A stretch of DNA of 64,000 nt from Zoroaster sp. YZ-2022 (Eukaryota > Echinodermata > Asteroidea > Forcipulatida > Zoroasteridae). The stretch covers positions 87,071,288-87,135,287 of the forward strand of contig CM055816.1 in NCBI GenBank assembly GCA_029582265.1, written 5' to 3'. The position numbers were made by a program, and so were the translations under genes. Shown piece after piece: positions 61,101-64,000 of this stretch (within the stretch, counting starts at the first letter, position 1; each line of letters starts with the position of its first letter). The notes under the pieces are model-generated. The model did not search any database, had not been told where the DNA came from, and saw only the letters and a list, made by a program, of their open reading frames with translations.

Positions 61101-64000
61101 TTGAAAGAGATAGAAAACTTTTTTTATCAATGTGACATAGCTGGTATAATGTCTGAGGTTGTTTCTCAAAAGTATGAGAACCTGTTGTGATGAAGCTTTT
61201 TGAAAGGTTTATGACACATTCATAAATGCTCAAGACAGTTCAGGCATTCCGTTTAGTTGAGAACTCGTCAATAATAATAATAATGTGGACTTATATGGCG
61301 CACGTATCCACCAAACTGTTGCTCAAGGCGCATTACATTATTACCCCTGCTCATCAGGCACATAAATCATTCCTGAAACCATCTCGGCTCCCTGGGGAGT
61401 ATACAGCTCAATTGCTGCCGTTTTGGCGCATTTAGGGCTAATCAAACACAACAACCAACACTGCCCTCACAGGTACCCATTTACTCCTGGGTGGAGAGAA
61501 GCAATTATGGTAAAGTGTCTTGCTCAAGGACACAAGTACCACGGTCGTGGTCGGGATTCGAACCCACATTCTGACGACTCGGCCATCAGAACACAAATCC
61601 GATGCACTAAACCAATCGGACATGGCACTCCACAAGTGGTAGCATTTAGTCAAGGCCAACACGACAACCCGGAACACAATGCACAAAAATGACCACACAA
61701 GCGAGTAGTTGTTTAAGACTGGTCTTCAGTGGTGGATTCAGGGGTTCAAAGGGGCGTGGGCCCCCCACCCACTTTTTGAAAATCAACGATGTACAAAAAT
61801 TTACCGTCTTTTTCTAAATATTTATTTTCCAGCTAAGAAATCTGATGTTACACTAAAAAAGATAGAAACAGTGCATTCGTAAGTATACATACTTTGATTT
61901 TCAACTAAGGTCAGGAAGTTTTTATGAATGTATTTCCTTTAACCCTAACCCCCAAGGTATTCTGGCTAGGAACCTTCCTGTGAATCCTCCAAAATACTCC
62001 AGTGCACTTTTGGAAACGTGCCCTTATCTTCAAAATGCACCACATATTTTTGTTGATCTTTCATATTCAGCACTTATGGCCTGTACTTCTTGCCAGGTAG
62101 TAATTTTGTCCCATTTGAAGAGGTGAAACTACCAGTTTCCAACAGTGCTGAATTTTTCACAAAAAAAGTGCCCCTTGGAGGGTTTTGCAGGATATGGGGT
62201 GGTTAGGGTTAAACAACACAGCTCTCAATGCAGATTTGTTCAGGAAAAATTAAAAAGGCAGCCAGTCAGGGCTGATGGAGATATTTTACATTCAAATCAT
62301 TGGAGTGTTGTGGCCAAGGGGTCTACGGCATCAGACGAGAGTTCTGGTGGCTTCTGTAGGTTCAAATCCTAGCCATGCTGGTTGTGGCACTTGTGTCCTT
62401 GAGCAAGACAATTAACCATGAGTTGCTTCTCTTCACCCAGGAGTATATTTGATTAAATGTTGGATTGTTTAAACAGGGACAGAGACAGTACTACTGAAAC
62501 CATGTCACACCGTGACCAATCAGAATATTCCAAAGAACCCTACTCCGATGATGAACGTAGCTATGATGACCGTCGCTATGACGAGTACAGTGATCGTACA
62601 TACAGTGATCAATATAGTGATAGCGATCGACGTCCTATAACGCCATCGCGACGTGAACCAGGATCTGGTTACCATAATTCTGGGTACCGACCGCCATCAT
62701 ATGCACCAAGCTGGGACAGCTTTGGTAAGTGAGTAGTCGGAATGCTTCTTCCGTTCTGATCACAGCGACAAATTACATAATTATTCTAAAAAATAGGAGA
62801 CTGTGAATGGAAGAAGCTTTCGGACTAGTAGGTTAGGAGATATTTAACATATTGAAGATGAATATTACCAGAAAGAAGCAGGGGCATGATTTTGTCCAGA
62901 TTTTCGGATTTTTACAAATCGCAGTGTTGTGATTCTCTGGATTTTAAAGATTTAAGCTATAAAGGACAGCAAAGCAAATGCTCGGAACTATAGATTTCAC
63001 CCCAGTGCTGTTCACAACAGCAGCCCCAATACCCCTACCAAAATTTACGTGGATTTTTCAAAATTGCCCAATCACACCCTTGGTACAAGTACAGGAAAAT
63101 GTACTCAAAAACAAGTTGTTGTTGAGCGTATTTCGCTCCGCTGCTGAAGTAAAGTTTCTTCACCAATCATCCACTGCTCTCGTTCTTGTGGCATTTGTTG
63201 CCATGTGTTTCCATCATCTTCTCTTTTGTTGGTCTCTTCTGTTCACTTCCTCGGATGTTTTGTTTTCAAGTGTAATCTTCTTTCCCAAGTAGATGTGATT
63301 TAGTGATTTACTCTCTATGACTACCGCATTTACAGTCATTGGTGTATTGTTGACATTGGCACTCGTCATTACTTTTGTGTTTAGTCCATAATTTTCTTGA
63401 CAAAAATGCACCATGTTCTTCTCACAGCTAGTAGAAGTTTACAGTGCGTTCACAGCAAGAAATAGCAAGCTTTTGAGGGCATATTCACACATGTAAATTC
63501 ACAGCAAAGTATTGAACTTTTCATGGCACTTTCACAAAGGTTTTCATAGAGATGTGGTTGGGTAGAATGTCAACTCCATCCATCATCTTCTCTTTTGTTG
63601 GCCTCTCTTTCTGACCCATGCATGTAGGATTCCTCTGTTCACCTCCTTGGATGTTTCGTTTTCAAGTGTAATCTTCTTTCCCAAGTAGATGTTGTGATTT
63701 ACTCTCTATGACTACCCCATTTACAGTCATTGGTGTATTGTTGACATTGTCACTCGTCATTACTACGTCCTACATGTACTTTGTGTGTCAAGGAGTACTT
63801 CCCTTTAAATATTTATTTCCTTTTGGTACAATTTTAAGCTCGCACTGCAAGCATCATGACGGACCAGATAAGCGAAAATAAAGATGAACAGGATTATGCT
63901 GACATGTTACGACGCAAGCAAGCTCAGTTCTCAACCGGTCCGTCCTCATCCAAGCAGTACGACTACCAATCATCAGTTACCCCTAGCCCCGTACCAAGCA
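17264..64000 (+). CDS. NPHS1-like: Nephrin (slit-diaphragm Ig/FN3 adhesion receptor), 22 coding exons, 3' end cut by window
   Basis: Join 17264-17345, 23183-23371, 23922-24038, 24791-25120, 26338-26447, 27731-27911, 30384-30464, 32125-32346, 33668-33958, 35114-35251, 35793-35960, 39031-39315, 41158-41433, 42284-42411, 57824-58004, 58189-58263, 59093-59305, 59491-59526, 60500-60634, 61833-61878, 62477-62724, 63839-64000. Residues: signal 1-25, Ig1 28-130, Ig2 130-240, Ig3 240-336, Ig4 336-438, Ig5 438-534, Ig6 534-636, Ig7 636-731, Ig8 731-823, Ig9 823-927, FN3 927-1022, transmembrane about 1042-1070, tail from 1071. The FN3 segment GFDGGRPQ...YVDVIPPEAT closely matches vertebrate nephrin (GFDGGLPQ...YVDVVPPQAT), as does GGNPLATLTW, so orthology is strong. 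Family role: trans and cis binding to Kirrel/Neph at filtration slits or fusion contacts, with tail tyrosines signalling through Nck. Confidence 0.93.
17490..17847 (-). mobile_element. tRNA-derived SINE, family S (copy 1)
   Basis: Flanked by a 17-bp direct repeat CATATATGTATGTAGAT (17473-17489, 17848-17864). On the minus strand it starts with a tRNA-like head (A box like TGGCCGAGCGGTCTAG, B box GGTTCGAATC), has the body with CTTGAGCAAGACACTTAATC, and ends in an (ATT)n tail. Other copies: 26492-26914, 28463-28761, 38238-38574, 50522-50637 and 61270-61633. Confidence 0.9.
17909..18280. mobile_element. TTAA-flanked MITE (TTAACCCTCCTA type), core of CCATTTGAAA/CATTCAAA words
   Basis: Starts TTAACCCTCCTACTGATAG and ends AGTAGGAGGGTTAA. 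The interior is largely self-complementary short repeats (ACCATTTGAAACCATTCAAA) unrelated to the interiors of the other members. Confidence 0.75.
18922..19102. mobile_element. TTAA-flanked MITE (TTAACCCTCCTA type), ~180 bp
   Basis: Starts TTAACCCTCCTACTACAT; the right end GTGTAGGAGGGAATTTAA is slightly decayed. Its core (GATTTTGTAAGATTACTTGG, AAGGACAGCAGGCTTGT) is shared with 22372-22911. Confidence 0.7.
19285..19552 (+). mobile_element. Poly(A)-tailed retroposon fragment
   Basis: Flanked by the 16-bp direct repeat AGTATTACGGACATTG (19269-19284, 19553-19568). It ends GCAATAAACGGCAGAACC, then TTATGGTTCTGTGGAAATAA and a long poly(A). This is target-primed insertion of a 5'-truncated LINE 3' end or similar RNA; no coding part remains. 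Confidence 0.85.
19963..20728. mobile_element. Element G: inverted-repeat element with internal ~80-bp tandem repeats
   Basis: Ends GTTGAGTTGCCCTCCA and TGGAGGGCAACTCAAC are inverted. Inside, about 20228-20530 holds four ~80-bp units with GGGCCATTCGATT, AAAACGTGTAGATTGAGTCG and CAATCGTTGACAC. No coding potential. Confidence 0.75.
20945..21431. mobile_element. hAT-like MITE, 487 bp
   Basis: Ends CAGGGCTTTCAAAAT and ATTTCGCAAGCCCTG are inverted. A 5-bp direct repeat GTTTA abuts both ends; an 8-bp duplication is not exact, so the hAT assignment rests on the ends only. Confidence 0.55.
21525..21680. repeat. Family C repeat (inverted copy)
   Basis: Shares GATCAGAGCATACTGATCGA, CTAGTTCTTTTCAGAACTAA and ACATGGTGTCACCGCAA with the other family C copies. 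Confidence 0.7.
22372..22911. mobile_element. TTAA-type MITE split by a nested family C foldback element
   Basis: Left end AACCCTCCTACAATCAG, right end CATGTGTAGGAGGGTT. The core is the same as in 18922-19102, which has no insertion. Family C (22629-22846) is nested in it and bounded by the direct repeat GTACTAAAGGTT. Confidence 0.7.
22629..22846. mobile_element. Family C foldback element (complete palindromic copy)
   Basis: The left half (TAAGACTAATTGCGGTGACA ... CAATTGAGTAGTAATTAG) is the reverse complement of the right half, with TCAGTATGCTCTGATCGTCC in the centre. The RNA or single strand would fold into a long hairpin. Confidence 0.75.
23183..23371 (+). CDS. NPHS1-like: Nephrin exon 2: first half of Ig1
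   Basis: Acceptor AATATTTAG, donor GTGAGT, phase 1/1. Contains FAQEPADTTVVQGGEAILNC, ILWTKG and the GYPRY motif typical of nephrin/Kirrel Ig1. Confidence 0.92.
23431..23816. mobile_element. hAT-type MITE, 386 bp (family of 5044-7183)
   Basis: TAGGGCTGTGCCGGGTATC to TGCACAGTCCTA, with the exact 8-bp duplication CAACCTCT at 23423-23430 and 23817-23824. It lies in nephrin intron 2, 60 bp after exon 2 and 105 bp before exon 3. Confidence 0.9.
23922..24038 (+). CDS. NPHS1-like: Nephrin exon 3: second half of Ig1
   Basis: Acceptor CATGTAG, donor GTAAAC, phase 1/1. Contains LEDDDTYRCQV, the Ig F-strand signature. Confidence 0.92.
24095..24172. repeat. 15-bp minisatellite, about 5 copies, in nephrin intron 3
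   Basis: The unit is roughly AACTTCCCCCCGACG. It starts about 57 bp after the exon 3 donor. The rest of intron 3 (to 24790) shows nothing recognised. Confidence 0.85.
24791..25120 (+). CDS. NPHS1-like: Nephrin exon 4: complete Ig2
   Basis: Acceptor TCTTTCACAG, donor GTAAGT, phase 1/1. One exon codes the whole domain: VPPDPPTI, ITLICR, ITWLKN, DNGVQYECV. Confidence 0.95.
25990..26312. mobile_element. TTAA-flanked MITE, 320-bp subfamily (copy 3)
   Basis: TTAACCCTCCTACTATAGC to GTAGAAGGGTTAA. It ends 25 bp before nephrin exon 5, so it lies inside the branch-point region. A further CCCTCCTACTATTAG end at 25640 begins another, less complete member. Confidence 0.75.
26338..26447 (+). CDS. NPHS1-like: Nephrin exon 5: first part of Ig3
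   Basis: Acceptor GACTGAAG (weak pyrimidine tract), donor GTAAAC, phase 1 in and 0 out. Contains PPGPPLITGYQQG, VNLDCAS and GGNPLAE. Confidence 0.9.
26492..26914 (-). mobile_element. tRNA-derived SINE, family S (copy 2) with an (AGC)n tail
   Basis: Same body as the copy at 17490. Its 3' tail, at the left in this orientation, has become an (AGC) run of about 15 units at 26506-26549. Confidence 0.85.
27582..27652 (+). pseudogene. Decayed duplicate of the start of nephrin exon 6
   Basis: The sequence from 27608 (CTGTATTGGGGAAGG, then GGTGTCCAGATGGATCACTA) matches exon 6 from 27731 (GTGTATTGGTGGAAG, then GGTGTACAGATGGATCACTC). It has an AAAG acceptor-like end and upstream CCATTATTA as at the real site. 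It reads LYWGRRGVQMDHYYI then a stop, so it is dead as an exon. Confidence 0.8.
27731..27911 (+). CDS. NPHS1-like: Nephrin exon 6: second part of Ig3
   Basis: Acceptor CGGAACAG, donor GTAAGT, phase 0 in and 1 out. Contains VYWWKNGVQM and DNNAVYKCQV. It joins exon 5 as GNPLAE-VYWW. Confidence 0.93.
28027..28239. mobile_element. ~205-bp MITE, family A (copy 2)
   Basis: GGAGTGTGATTTGTCC to CCCAATCCCACCCCT; body as at 1194. It is directly followed by a family C copy (28243-28388). Confidence 0.75.
28243..28388. repeat. Family C repeat
   Basis: Contains GACTGCGGTGACACCATGTG, AAAGAACTGGAGGTTACAAC and CAGTATGCTCTGATCGTCTT. Confidence 0.7.
28463..28761 (+). mobile_element. tRNA-derived SINE, family S (copy 3), sense orientation
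   Basis: Reads head to tail on the plus strand: GTGCCATGGTCGAGCGGTTT, GGGTTCGAATCC (B box), a body with CCACCCAGGGGTAAATGGG, and an ATTATTATT tail. A large internal part (the CTTGAGCAAGACAC segment) is missing compared with other copies. Confidence 0.85.
28899..29514. mobile_element. Inverted-repeat element with internal copies of its own terminal motif
   Basis: Ends ATATCATCGCAGTTTTCACG and CGTGAAAACTGCGACGATAT are inverted. The word CACTTCGTGAAAACT, part of the end, recurs inside near 29141, 29262 and 29336, with weaker versions near 29168 and 29218. No coding potential. Confidence 0.75.
29578..30248. mobile_element. MITE with ~96-bp unit amplified about six times
   Basis: Inverted ends (GCCAATTTCACAGAGCTGCT and AGCTCTATGAAATTGGCCCC). 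The interior is six units of about 96 bp with GGTTACCAGCCAAACC, TTCATACAAAATGAGTATAC and TTGGCTGGTAGTCTG. A related unamplified fragment is at 660-797. Confidence 0.8.
30384..30464 (+). CDS. NPHS1-like: Nephrin exon 7: first part of Ig4
   Basis: Acceptor CTTTTCTTCAG, donor GTGAGT, phase 1/1. Contains FPPAYVNITG and LTLQCTS. Confidence 0.9.
30631..31041. mobile_element. Inverted-repeat MITE, ~410 bp
   Basis: Ends AAGCTTGGGCGATA and TATCGCCCAAGCTT are inverted; the interior is rich in ATCGCGAT-like words. Confidence 0.65.
31386..32072. mobile_element. Family D element split by an hAT MITE
   Basis: Outer ends GGGTTTCTGGT and ACCAGAAACCGGAG are inverted. It contains TTCAAAATCGGTGCAGTGAC and GTTTCATAGCAAAAAAAGAA, as does the copy at 40100-40353. 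The hAT MITE 31611-31976 is nested in it. Confidence 0.7.
31611..31976. mobile_element. hAT-type MITE, 366 bp (family of 5044-7183)
   Basis: TAGGGCTGTGCCTGGTATCC to TGCACAGCCCTA with the exact 8-bp duplication CTGCAGTT (31603-31610, 31977-31984). A truncated further copy starts at about 33133. Confidence 0.9.
32125..32346 (+). CDS. NPHS1-like: Nephrin exon 8: second part of Ig4
   Basis: Acceptor CAATCTTAG, donor GTAAGT, phase 1/1. Contains FISWYTGGQQ, an NLT sequon and VDSVDYMCQATNP. Confidence 0.93.
32363..32412 (+). repeat. Exon 8-derived fragment plus 16-bp tandem repeat in intron 8
   Basis: CTACATGTGCCAGGCT followed by TCCAAT copies coding sequence of exon 8 about 89 bp upstream (CTACATGTGCCAGGCT, ACCAAT). 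It runs into units of AATATGTGACCTGCTT, which continue at 33065-33130 after an insertion. Confidence 0.7.
32418..33064. mobile_element. TTAA-target element, 647 bp, inserted in the 16-bp repeat
   Basis: CCAGTTCACGTCGG at the left and CCGACACAAACTGG at the right are inverted. TTAA flanks both sides (32414-32417 and 33065-33068) and belongs to the interrupted CTGCTTAATATG repeat. Hence piggyBac-type insertion is likely. A 102-codon plus-strand open stretch (from 32767) is not convincing as a gene. Confidence 0.8.
33668..33958 (+). CDS. NPHS1-like: Nephrin exon 9: complete Ig5
   Basis: Acceptor CTCAAAACAG (weak pyrimidine tract), donor GTGAGT, phase 1/1. Contains RLTCIAVGGNPLATLTW and TDNQANYSCSA. 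Confidence 0.95.
34032..34398. mobile_element. TTAA-flanked MITE (TTAACCCTAACY type), copy 3
   Basis: TTAACCCTAACCTTCCC to CTAGGGAGTTAGGATTAA; the interior is a repeated AGTGAAGGATTTTGAAGGAT motif. In the same intron, 34792-34957 is an insert between two copies of AGCCCAGGTTATGTT and is partly palindromic (CGAGTTCTTTCGGGTA / TACCCGAAAGAACTCG). Confidence 0.6.
35114..35251 (+). CDS. NPHS1-like: Nephrin exon 10: first part of Ig6
   Basis: Acceptor GCTCTCTCAG, donor GTAAGT, phase 1/1. Contains PPERVFV, VVVKCTTASSNP and LSWWKDGV. Confidence 0.93.
35793..35960 (+). CDS. NPHS1-like: Nephrin exon 11: second part of Ig6
   Basis: Acceptor TTATATAG, donor GTGAGT, phase 1/1. Contains SELVVERVSSSDNGQVFLC. 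Confidence 0.93.
36005..36328. repeat. 32-bp minisatellite, about 10 copies, in nephrin intron 11
   Basis: Unit ATGGGTTCTCAGTTGGCAGT plus TATTGTGTGCAA, almost identical between copies. It starts 45 bp after the exon 11 donor. The open frames across it are a by-product of the repeat. Confidence 0.95.
36527..36960. mobile_element. MITE with 32-bp terminal inverted repeats
   Basis: TGTGACCTGTCACCACGAAA at the left is exactly mirrored by TTTCGTGGTGACAGGTCACA at the right, and the match continues with CCCGGACAAAGT. No target duplication is clear. Confidence 0.85.
36999..38218. mobile_element. hAT-type element, 1.2 kb
   Basis: CAGGGTTGTCACC at the left, GGCGTAGCTACAACCTTG at the right, with the exact 8-bp duplication TCAATTAT (36991-36998, 38219-38226). 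A GC-rich block at 37040-37180 contains nested GTCCAGGGGC repeats. Short minus-strand open stretches include a SITSFF motif followed by KRKGRR, possibly a remnant of a transposase N terminus. Non-autonomous. Confidence 0.85.
38238..38574 (-). mobile_element. tRNA-derived SINE, family S (copy 4)
   Basis: The same body in inverse orientation, with an (AAT)n run at its left. It sits about 15 bp from the end of the hAT element. The B-box region is deleted (GGACACAAGTACCATGAACA). Confidence 0.85.
39031..39315 (+). CDS. NPHS1-like: Nephrin exon 12: complete Ig7
   Basis: Acceptor ATTCTCTGCAG, donor GTGAGT, phase 1/1. Contains QILNCTAKGNP, YVWHQND and RTDLGDYMCLVSNEEG. Confidence 0.95.
39330..39690. 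repeat. 14-bp minisatellite, about 25 copies, in nephrin intron 12
   Basis: Unit GAGATTTCAGCGAT (also GCGGT). It begins about 15 bp after the exon 12 donor. Each unit contains a TTTCAG acceptor-like word, and many contain GGTGAG, a donor-like word. Confidence 0.95.
39690..40385. repeat. Degenerate GAGTGTTGAGT-type repeat and family D element
   Basis: 39830-40085 is made of diverged GTGTTGAGTC words. 40100-40353 is a family D copy (GGGTTTCTGATCATCGG to ACCAGAAACCGGAG). Confidence 0.6.
40386..41078. repeat. 21-bp minisatellite, about 32 copies, in nephrin intron 12
   Basis: Unit GTGTCGAGTCGTCGGTGATGT (21 bp). Because 21 is a multiple of three, several frames are open on both strands. The array ends about 80 bp before exon 13. 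Confidence 0.95.
41158..41433 (+). CDS. NPHS1-like: Nephrin exon 13: complete Ig8
   Basis: Acceptor AACATTCCAG, donor GTAAGT, phase 1/1. Contains LTCEADANPKP, FVSWSRDG and DGGLYTCSADNGIAP (vertebrate nephrin has a similar DNGVAPP). Confidence 0.95.
41586..41760. repeat. Family C repeat
   Basis: Starts at TGTAGCTTTGCATGGTGAAT and runs through AAAGAACTGGAGGTTACAAC; inverted half-copies meet at 41700. Confidence 0.7.
42025..42220. mobile_element. ~196-bp near-perfect palindrome (foldback MITE)
   Basis: ATAGACCTTATGCATATGA is mirrored by TCATATGCATAAGGTCTAT. The centre TGCGCGCTGTGCGTGCGTAT pairs with ATACGCACAGCGCGCATA. It lies 64 bp before nephrin exon 14. Confidence 0.85.
42284..42411 (+). 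CDS. NPHS1-like: Nephrin exon 14: first part of Ig9
   Basis: Acceptor TTCTTTGCAG, donor GTCAGA, phase 1 in and 0 out. Contains AVLRCRAEGAP and FKWIQGGSQ. Confidence 0.92.
42660..47334 (+). repeat. 81-bp satellite, block 1
   Basis: Consensus starts ATGAGTATGCTTACTCTCTT and runs through GAATCAAGATATACATTGAA, GGGAAGGTACAACATCGGTC and ATGTTGGCAAAACTGCTTCT. Most units are 81 bp. A 79-bp variant (ATACATTGAAGGGAAGGCAC) recurs 11 times. The first units are degenerate. 81 is divisible by three, so frames of up to 289 codons result. I judge it non-coding. Confidence 0.97.
47335..49113 (-). mobile_element. Tc1-type DNA transposon, 1779 bp
   Basis: Terminal inverted repeats CACTGGCGTGCAAAAGTCTT at the left and its exact complement at the right extend about 28 bp; TA duplication at 47333-47334 and 49114-49115. 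A second motif, CATACCTGTGTC, lies 90 bases inside each end (47425-47436 and 49012-49023) in inverted orientation, an IR/DR-like layout. It is inserted in the satellite and carries the transposase pseudogene 47619-48677. Confidence 0.95.
47619..48677 (-). pseudogene. Tc1-type transposase, broken by one in-frame stop
   Basis: About 352 codons. The N terminus has a helix-turn-helix region (HSARDIGRILGIS) and the RSGRPRATT linker. The catalytic region has D in WSDESRF, D in QHDNAPPHTA and E in NPLENLWDE. An in-frame TGA (47850-47852) lies between the second and third catalytic residues. By my count 45 codons separate that D and E, against 34 in usual Tc1 enzymes, so the stretch around the stop may also hold an insertion. 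The reading frame is otherwise intact, so decay is recent. Confidence 0.92.
49114..49727 (+). repeat. 81-bp satellite, block 2
   Basis: Continues the array between the Tc1 and CACTA elements; the TA at 49114 is the target duplication. Confidence 0.95.
50522..50637 (-). mobile_element. SINE fragment (family S) inside the CACTA element
   Basis: Keeps AAGTGTCTTGCTCAAGGACA and GGATTCGAACCCACATTCTG with the tRNA-like head. The tail side is absent. Confidence 0.8.
50945..52860. repeat. ~505-bp tandem repeat of two sub-blocks, about 3.7 copies
   Basis: Each unit has two similar halves starting AATTTGCTCATTATTTCTTA and containing TTATGGTCCGATATCATGAG. The first half adds GAGACACAAGGAATGAATCT and a variable GC-rich part with GTCGACCCCAGGCCG; the second half adds GGAAGTCAGTCGTACTTGTG. 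Frames across it are not conserved between units. Confidence 0.85.
54656..55299 (+). repeat. 81-bp satellite, block 3
   Basis: Between the CACTA element and the foldback MITE; includes units with GAACCAAGAT instead of GAATCAAGAT. Confidence 0.95.
55300..55896. mobile_element. Foldback MITE, 597 bp, TA target
   Basis: CAGGGTGTCCCCATAAAAAG at the left is mirrored at the right end. Arms of about 220 bp are inverted copies (GGCAGAATGTCCTCTTTGCA / TGCAAAGAGGACATTCTGCC) around a ~160-bp loop. TA duplication at 55298-55299 and 55897-55898. The TA target suggests mobilisation by a Tc1/mariner-type enzyme. Confidence 0.9.
55897..57632 (+). repeat. 81-bp satellite, block 4
   Basis: Regular 81-bp units with a graded series of variants from left to right: GAACCAAG, then GGCAAGACTG, then GGCCAGACTG, then GTACAGCATC, which points to local serial amplification. 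Diverged flanking copy to about 57740 (ATTGGTAATGTTGGCAAAAC). Confidence 0.95.
57824..58004 (+). CDS. NPHS1-like: Nephrin exon 15: second part of Ig9
   Basis: Acceptor CTGGTCTTAG, donor GTAAGA, phase 0 in and 1 out. Contains RLYIGPVNENFDYGTYVCQ. It joins exon 14 as GGSQ-VNVT across a 15.4-kb intron. Confidence 0.93.
58075..58129. repeat. (ACC)n microsatellite, ~18 units
   Basis: Pure ACC run in intron 15, ending about 60 bp before exon 16. Confidence 0.98.
58189..58263 (+). CDS. NPHS1-like: Nephrin exon 16: first part of FN3
   Basis: Acceptor CGTCCATAG, donor GTACGA, phase 1/1. Contains EPEAPFDLKV and VKLSWKA, the B-strand tryptophan of FN3. Confidence 0.92.
58264..59092. other. Nephrin intron 16 repeats
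   Basis: 58468-58622 is a family C copy. 58620-58736 and 58892-59030 are two copies of one TTAA-type MITE segment (both with CCTGAATCCACCAAAATCCA and AAGTGCAACACAACCA). Confidence 0.65.
59093..59305 (+). CDS. NPHS1-like: Nephrin exon 17: rest of FN3
   Basis: Acceptor ACAAAAACAG, donor GTATGT, phase 1/1. GFDGGRPQTFQLRF, YVDVIPPEATSYTLTNL and HYEFTVRGRNDLG are the strongest nephrin signature in the window. Confidence 0.95.
59491..59526 (+). CDS. NPHS1-like: Nephrin exon 18: juxtamembrane stalk
   Basis: Only 36 bases: acceptor GTTTACACAG, donor GTAAGC, phase 1/1; encodes APIQPIIPGPS. It is needed to connect FN3 to the transmembrane exon in frame, though skipping it would also keep the frame. 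Confidence 0.8.
59560..60499 (+). repeat. ~55-bp minisatellite made from the acceptor and start of nephrin exon 19
   Basis: About 16 units of CCCCATTGTAG followed by GTATCTTAGTGGGTAACATC, CCTCTCTACTTGTTCC and CCTACTCT. The part after TTGTAG equals the first ~36 coding bases of exon 19. Every unit keeps an AG acceptor after a pyrimidine-rich stretch. The real acceptor is the only CAG (TTGCAG). Confidence 0.97.
60500..60634 (+). CDS. NPHS1-like: Nephrin exon 19: transmembrane segment
   Basis: Acceptor CCATTGCAG, donor GTAAGT, phase 1/1. It encodes GILVGNIPLYLFLLVTFLSL, then LSCVFLNLFLICCLI and the stop-transfer KRRTSKK. Confidence 0.93.
61270..61633 (-). mobile_element. tRNA-derived SINE, family S (copy 5)
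   Basis: The most complete copy: tail (AAT)n at the left, body, and head ending CCGATGCACTAAACCAATCG GACATGGCAC at the right. It lies in nephrin intron 19; the rest of that intron shows an (AAGAC)n run at 60902-60936 and nothing else recognised. Confidence 0.9.
61833..61878 (+). CDS. NPHS1-like: Nephrin exon 20: membrane-proximal cytoplasmic tail
   Basis: Acceptor TTATTTTCCAG, donor GTAAGT, phase 1 in and 2 out. Encodes AKKSDVTLKKIETVHS. Confidence 0.82.
61939..62212. mobile_element. TTAA-flanked MITE (TTAACCCTAACY type), copy 6
   Basis: TTAACCCTAACCCCCAAGG to GGGGTGGTTAGGGTTAA; the body closely resembles 16897-17130 and the inverse copy 9058-9329. Confidence 0.75.
62306..62455 (+). mobile_element. 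Second SINE type, tRNA-like head, truncated
   Basis: Head GTTGTGGCCAAGGGGTCTAC with B box GTTCAAATCCTAG, then GTCCTTGAGCAAGACAATTA and CTTCTCTTCACCCAGG shared with family S. It stops about 20 bp before exon 21. Confidence 0.7.
62477..62724 (+). CDS. NPHS1-like: Nephrin exon 21: tyrosine-rich cytoplasmic tail
   Basis: Acceptor TTTAAACAG (weak), donor GTAAGT, phase 2 in and 1 out. It encodes 82 full codons with about a dozen tyrosines in Y-S/D-D/E contexts (YSDDERSYDDRRYDEYSD). YDEY recalls the Y-D-x-V Nck-binding sites of vertebrate nephrin but lacks the valine. Confidence 0.88.
62734..62827. mobile_element. ~95-bp MITE, family B (copy 2)
   Basis: TAGTCGGAATGCTTCTTCCG to GGAAGAAGCTTTCGGACTA. 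It begins 9 bp after the exon 21 donor. Confidence 0.8.
62880..63080. mobile_element. ~200-bp MITE, family A (copy 3)
   Basis: GGGGCATGATTTTGTCC to CCCAATCACACCCTT; body as at 1194. A duplicated block follows in the same intron (about 63190-63400 and 63580-63775, both with GATGTTTTGTTTTCAAG-like and TTTACAGTCATTGGTGTATT). Confidence 0.75.
63839..64000 (+). CDS. NPHS1-like: Nephrin exon 22: further cytoplasmic tail (open at window end)
   Basis: Acceptor CAATTTTAAG, phase 1. It encodes MTDQISENKDEQDYADMLRR and KQAQFSTGPS, still open at 64000. The other AG at 63851 gives an early stop, so 63839 is chosen. Confidence 0.75.

Noticed and set aside
63852..64000. Alternative acceptor AAG at 63851 for exon 22
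   Set aside because: In the required phase it gives GCA TCA TGA, an immediate stop.

Overview
This is a eukaryotic, animal genomic window: AT-rich, intron-dense, GT-AG spliced, and packed with transposons and tandem repeats. The gene content (a nephrin homologue and a Kirrel/Neph homologue) plus tRNA-derived SINEs, hAT, Tc1, CACTA and TTAA-target elements suggest an invertebrate deuterostome. An echinoderm is my best guess, but the species cannot be read from the sequence.

Layout. (1) 821-11133, minus strand: the first three coding exons of a Kirrel/Neph-type immunoglobulin gene (signal peptide and Ig1); the rest lies left of the window. Its 8.3 kb first intron holds nested transposons. (2) 14336-15154, plus strand: a small three-exon gene for a 98-residue protein I do not recognise. 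(3) 17264-64000, plus strand: a nephrin gene with 22 coding exons in the window: signal peptide, nine Ig domains, one FN3 domain, a stalk, a transmembrane segment and most of a tyrosine-rich cytoplasmic tail. The 3' end is cut by the window edge. All exon junctions were followed by hand and keep the reading frame (3694 coding bases, about 1231 codons).

Nephrin and Kirrel are partner adhesion receptors (slit diaphragm of filtration cells; Sns/Hbs with Kirre/Rst in flies). Here their genes are head to head with start codons 6.1 kb apart, the same arrangement as human NPHS1 and KIRREL2. That is the main biological observation.

The nephrin introns are unusual. Intron 14, which splits Ig9, is 15.4 kb and mostly an 81-bp satellite interrupted by a Tc1 element, a CACTA-type element and a foldback MITE, each with an exact target-site duplication made from the satellite. 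Intron 18 is a minisatellite of about 16 copies of the acceptor site plus the first ~36 coding bases of the transmembrane exon. Introns 5 and 8 carry short decayed copies of adjacent exon sequence. Several other introns hold a minisatellite starting just after the donor site.
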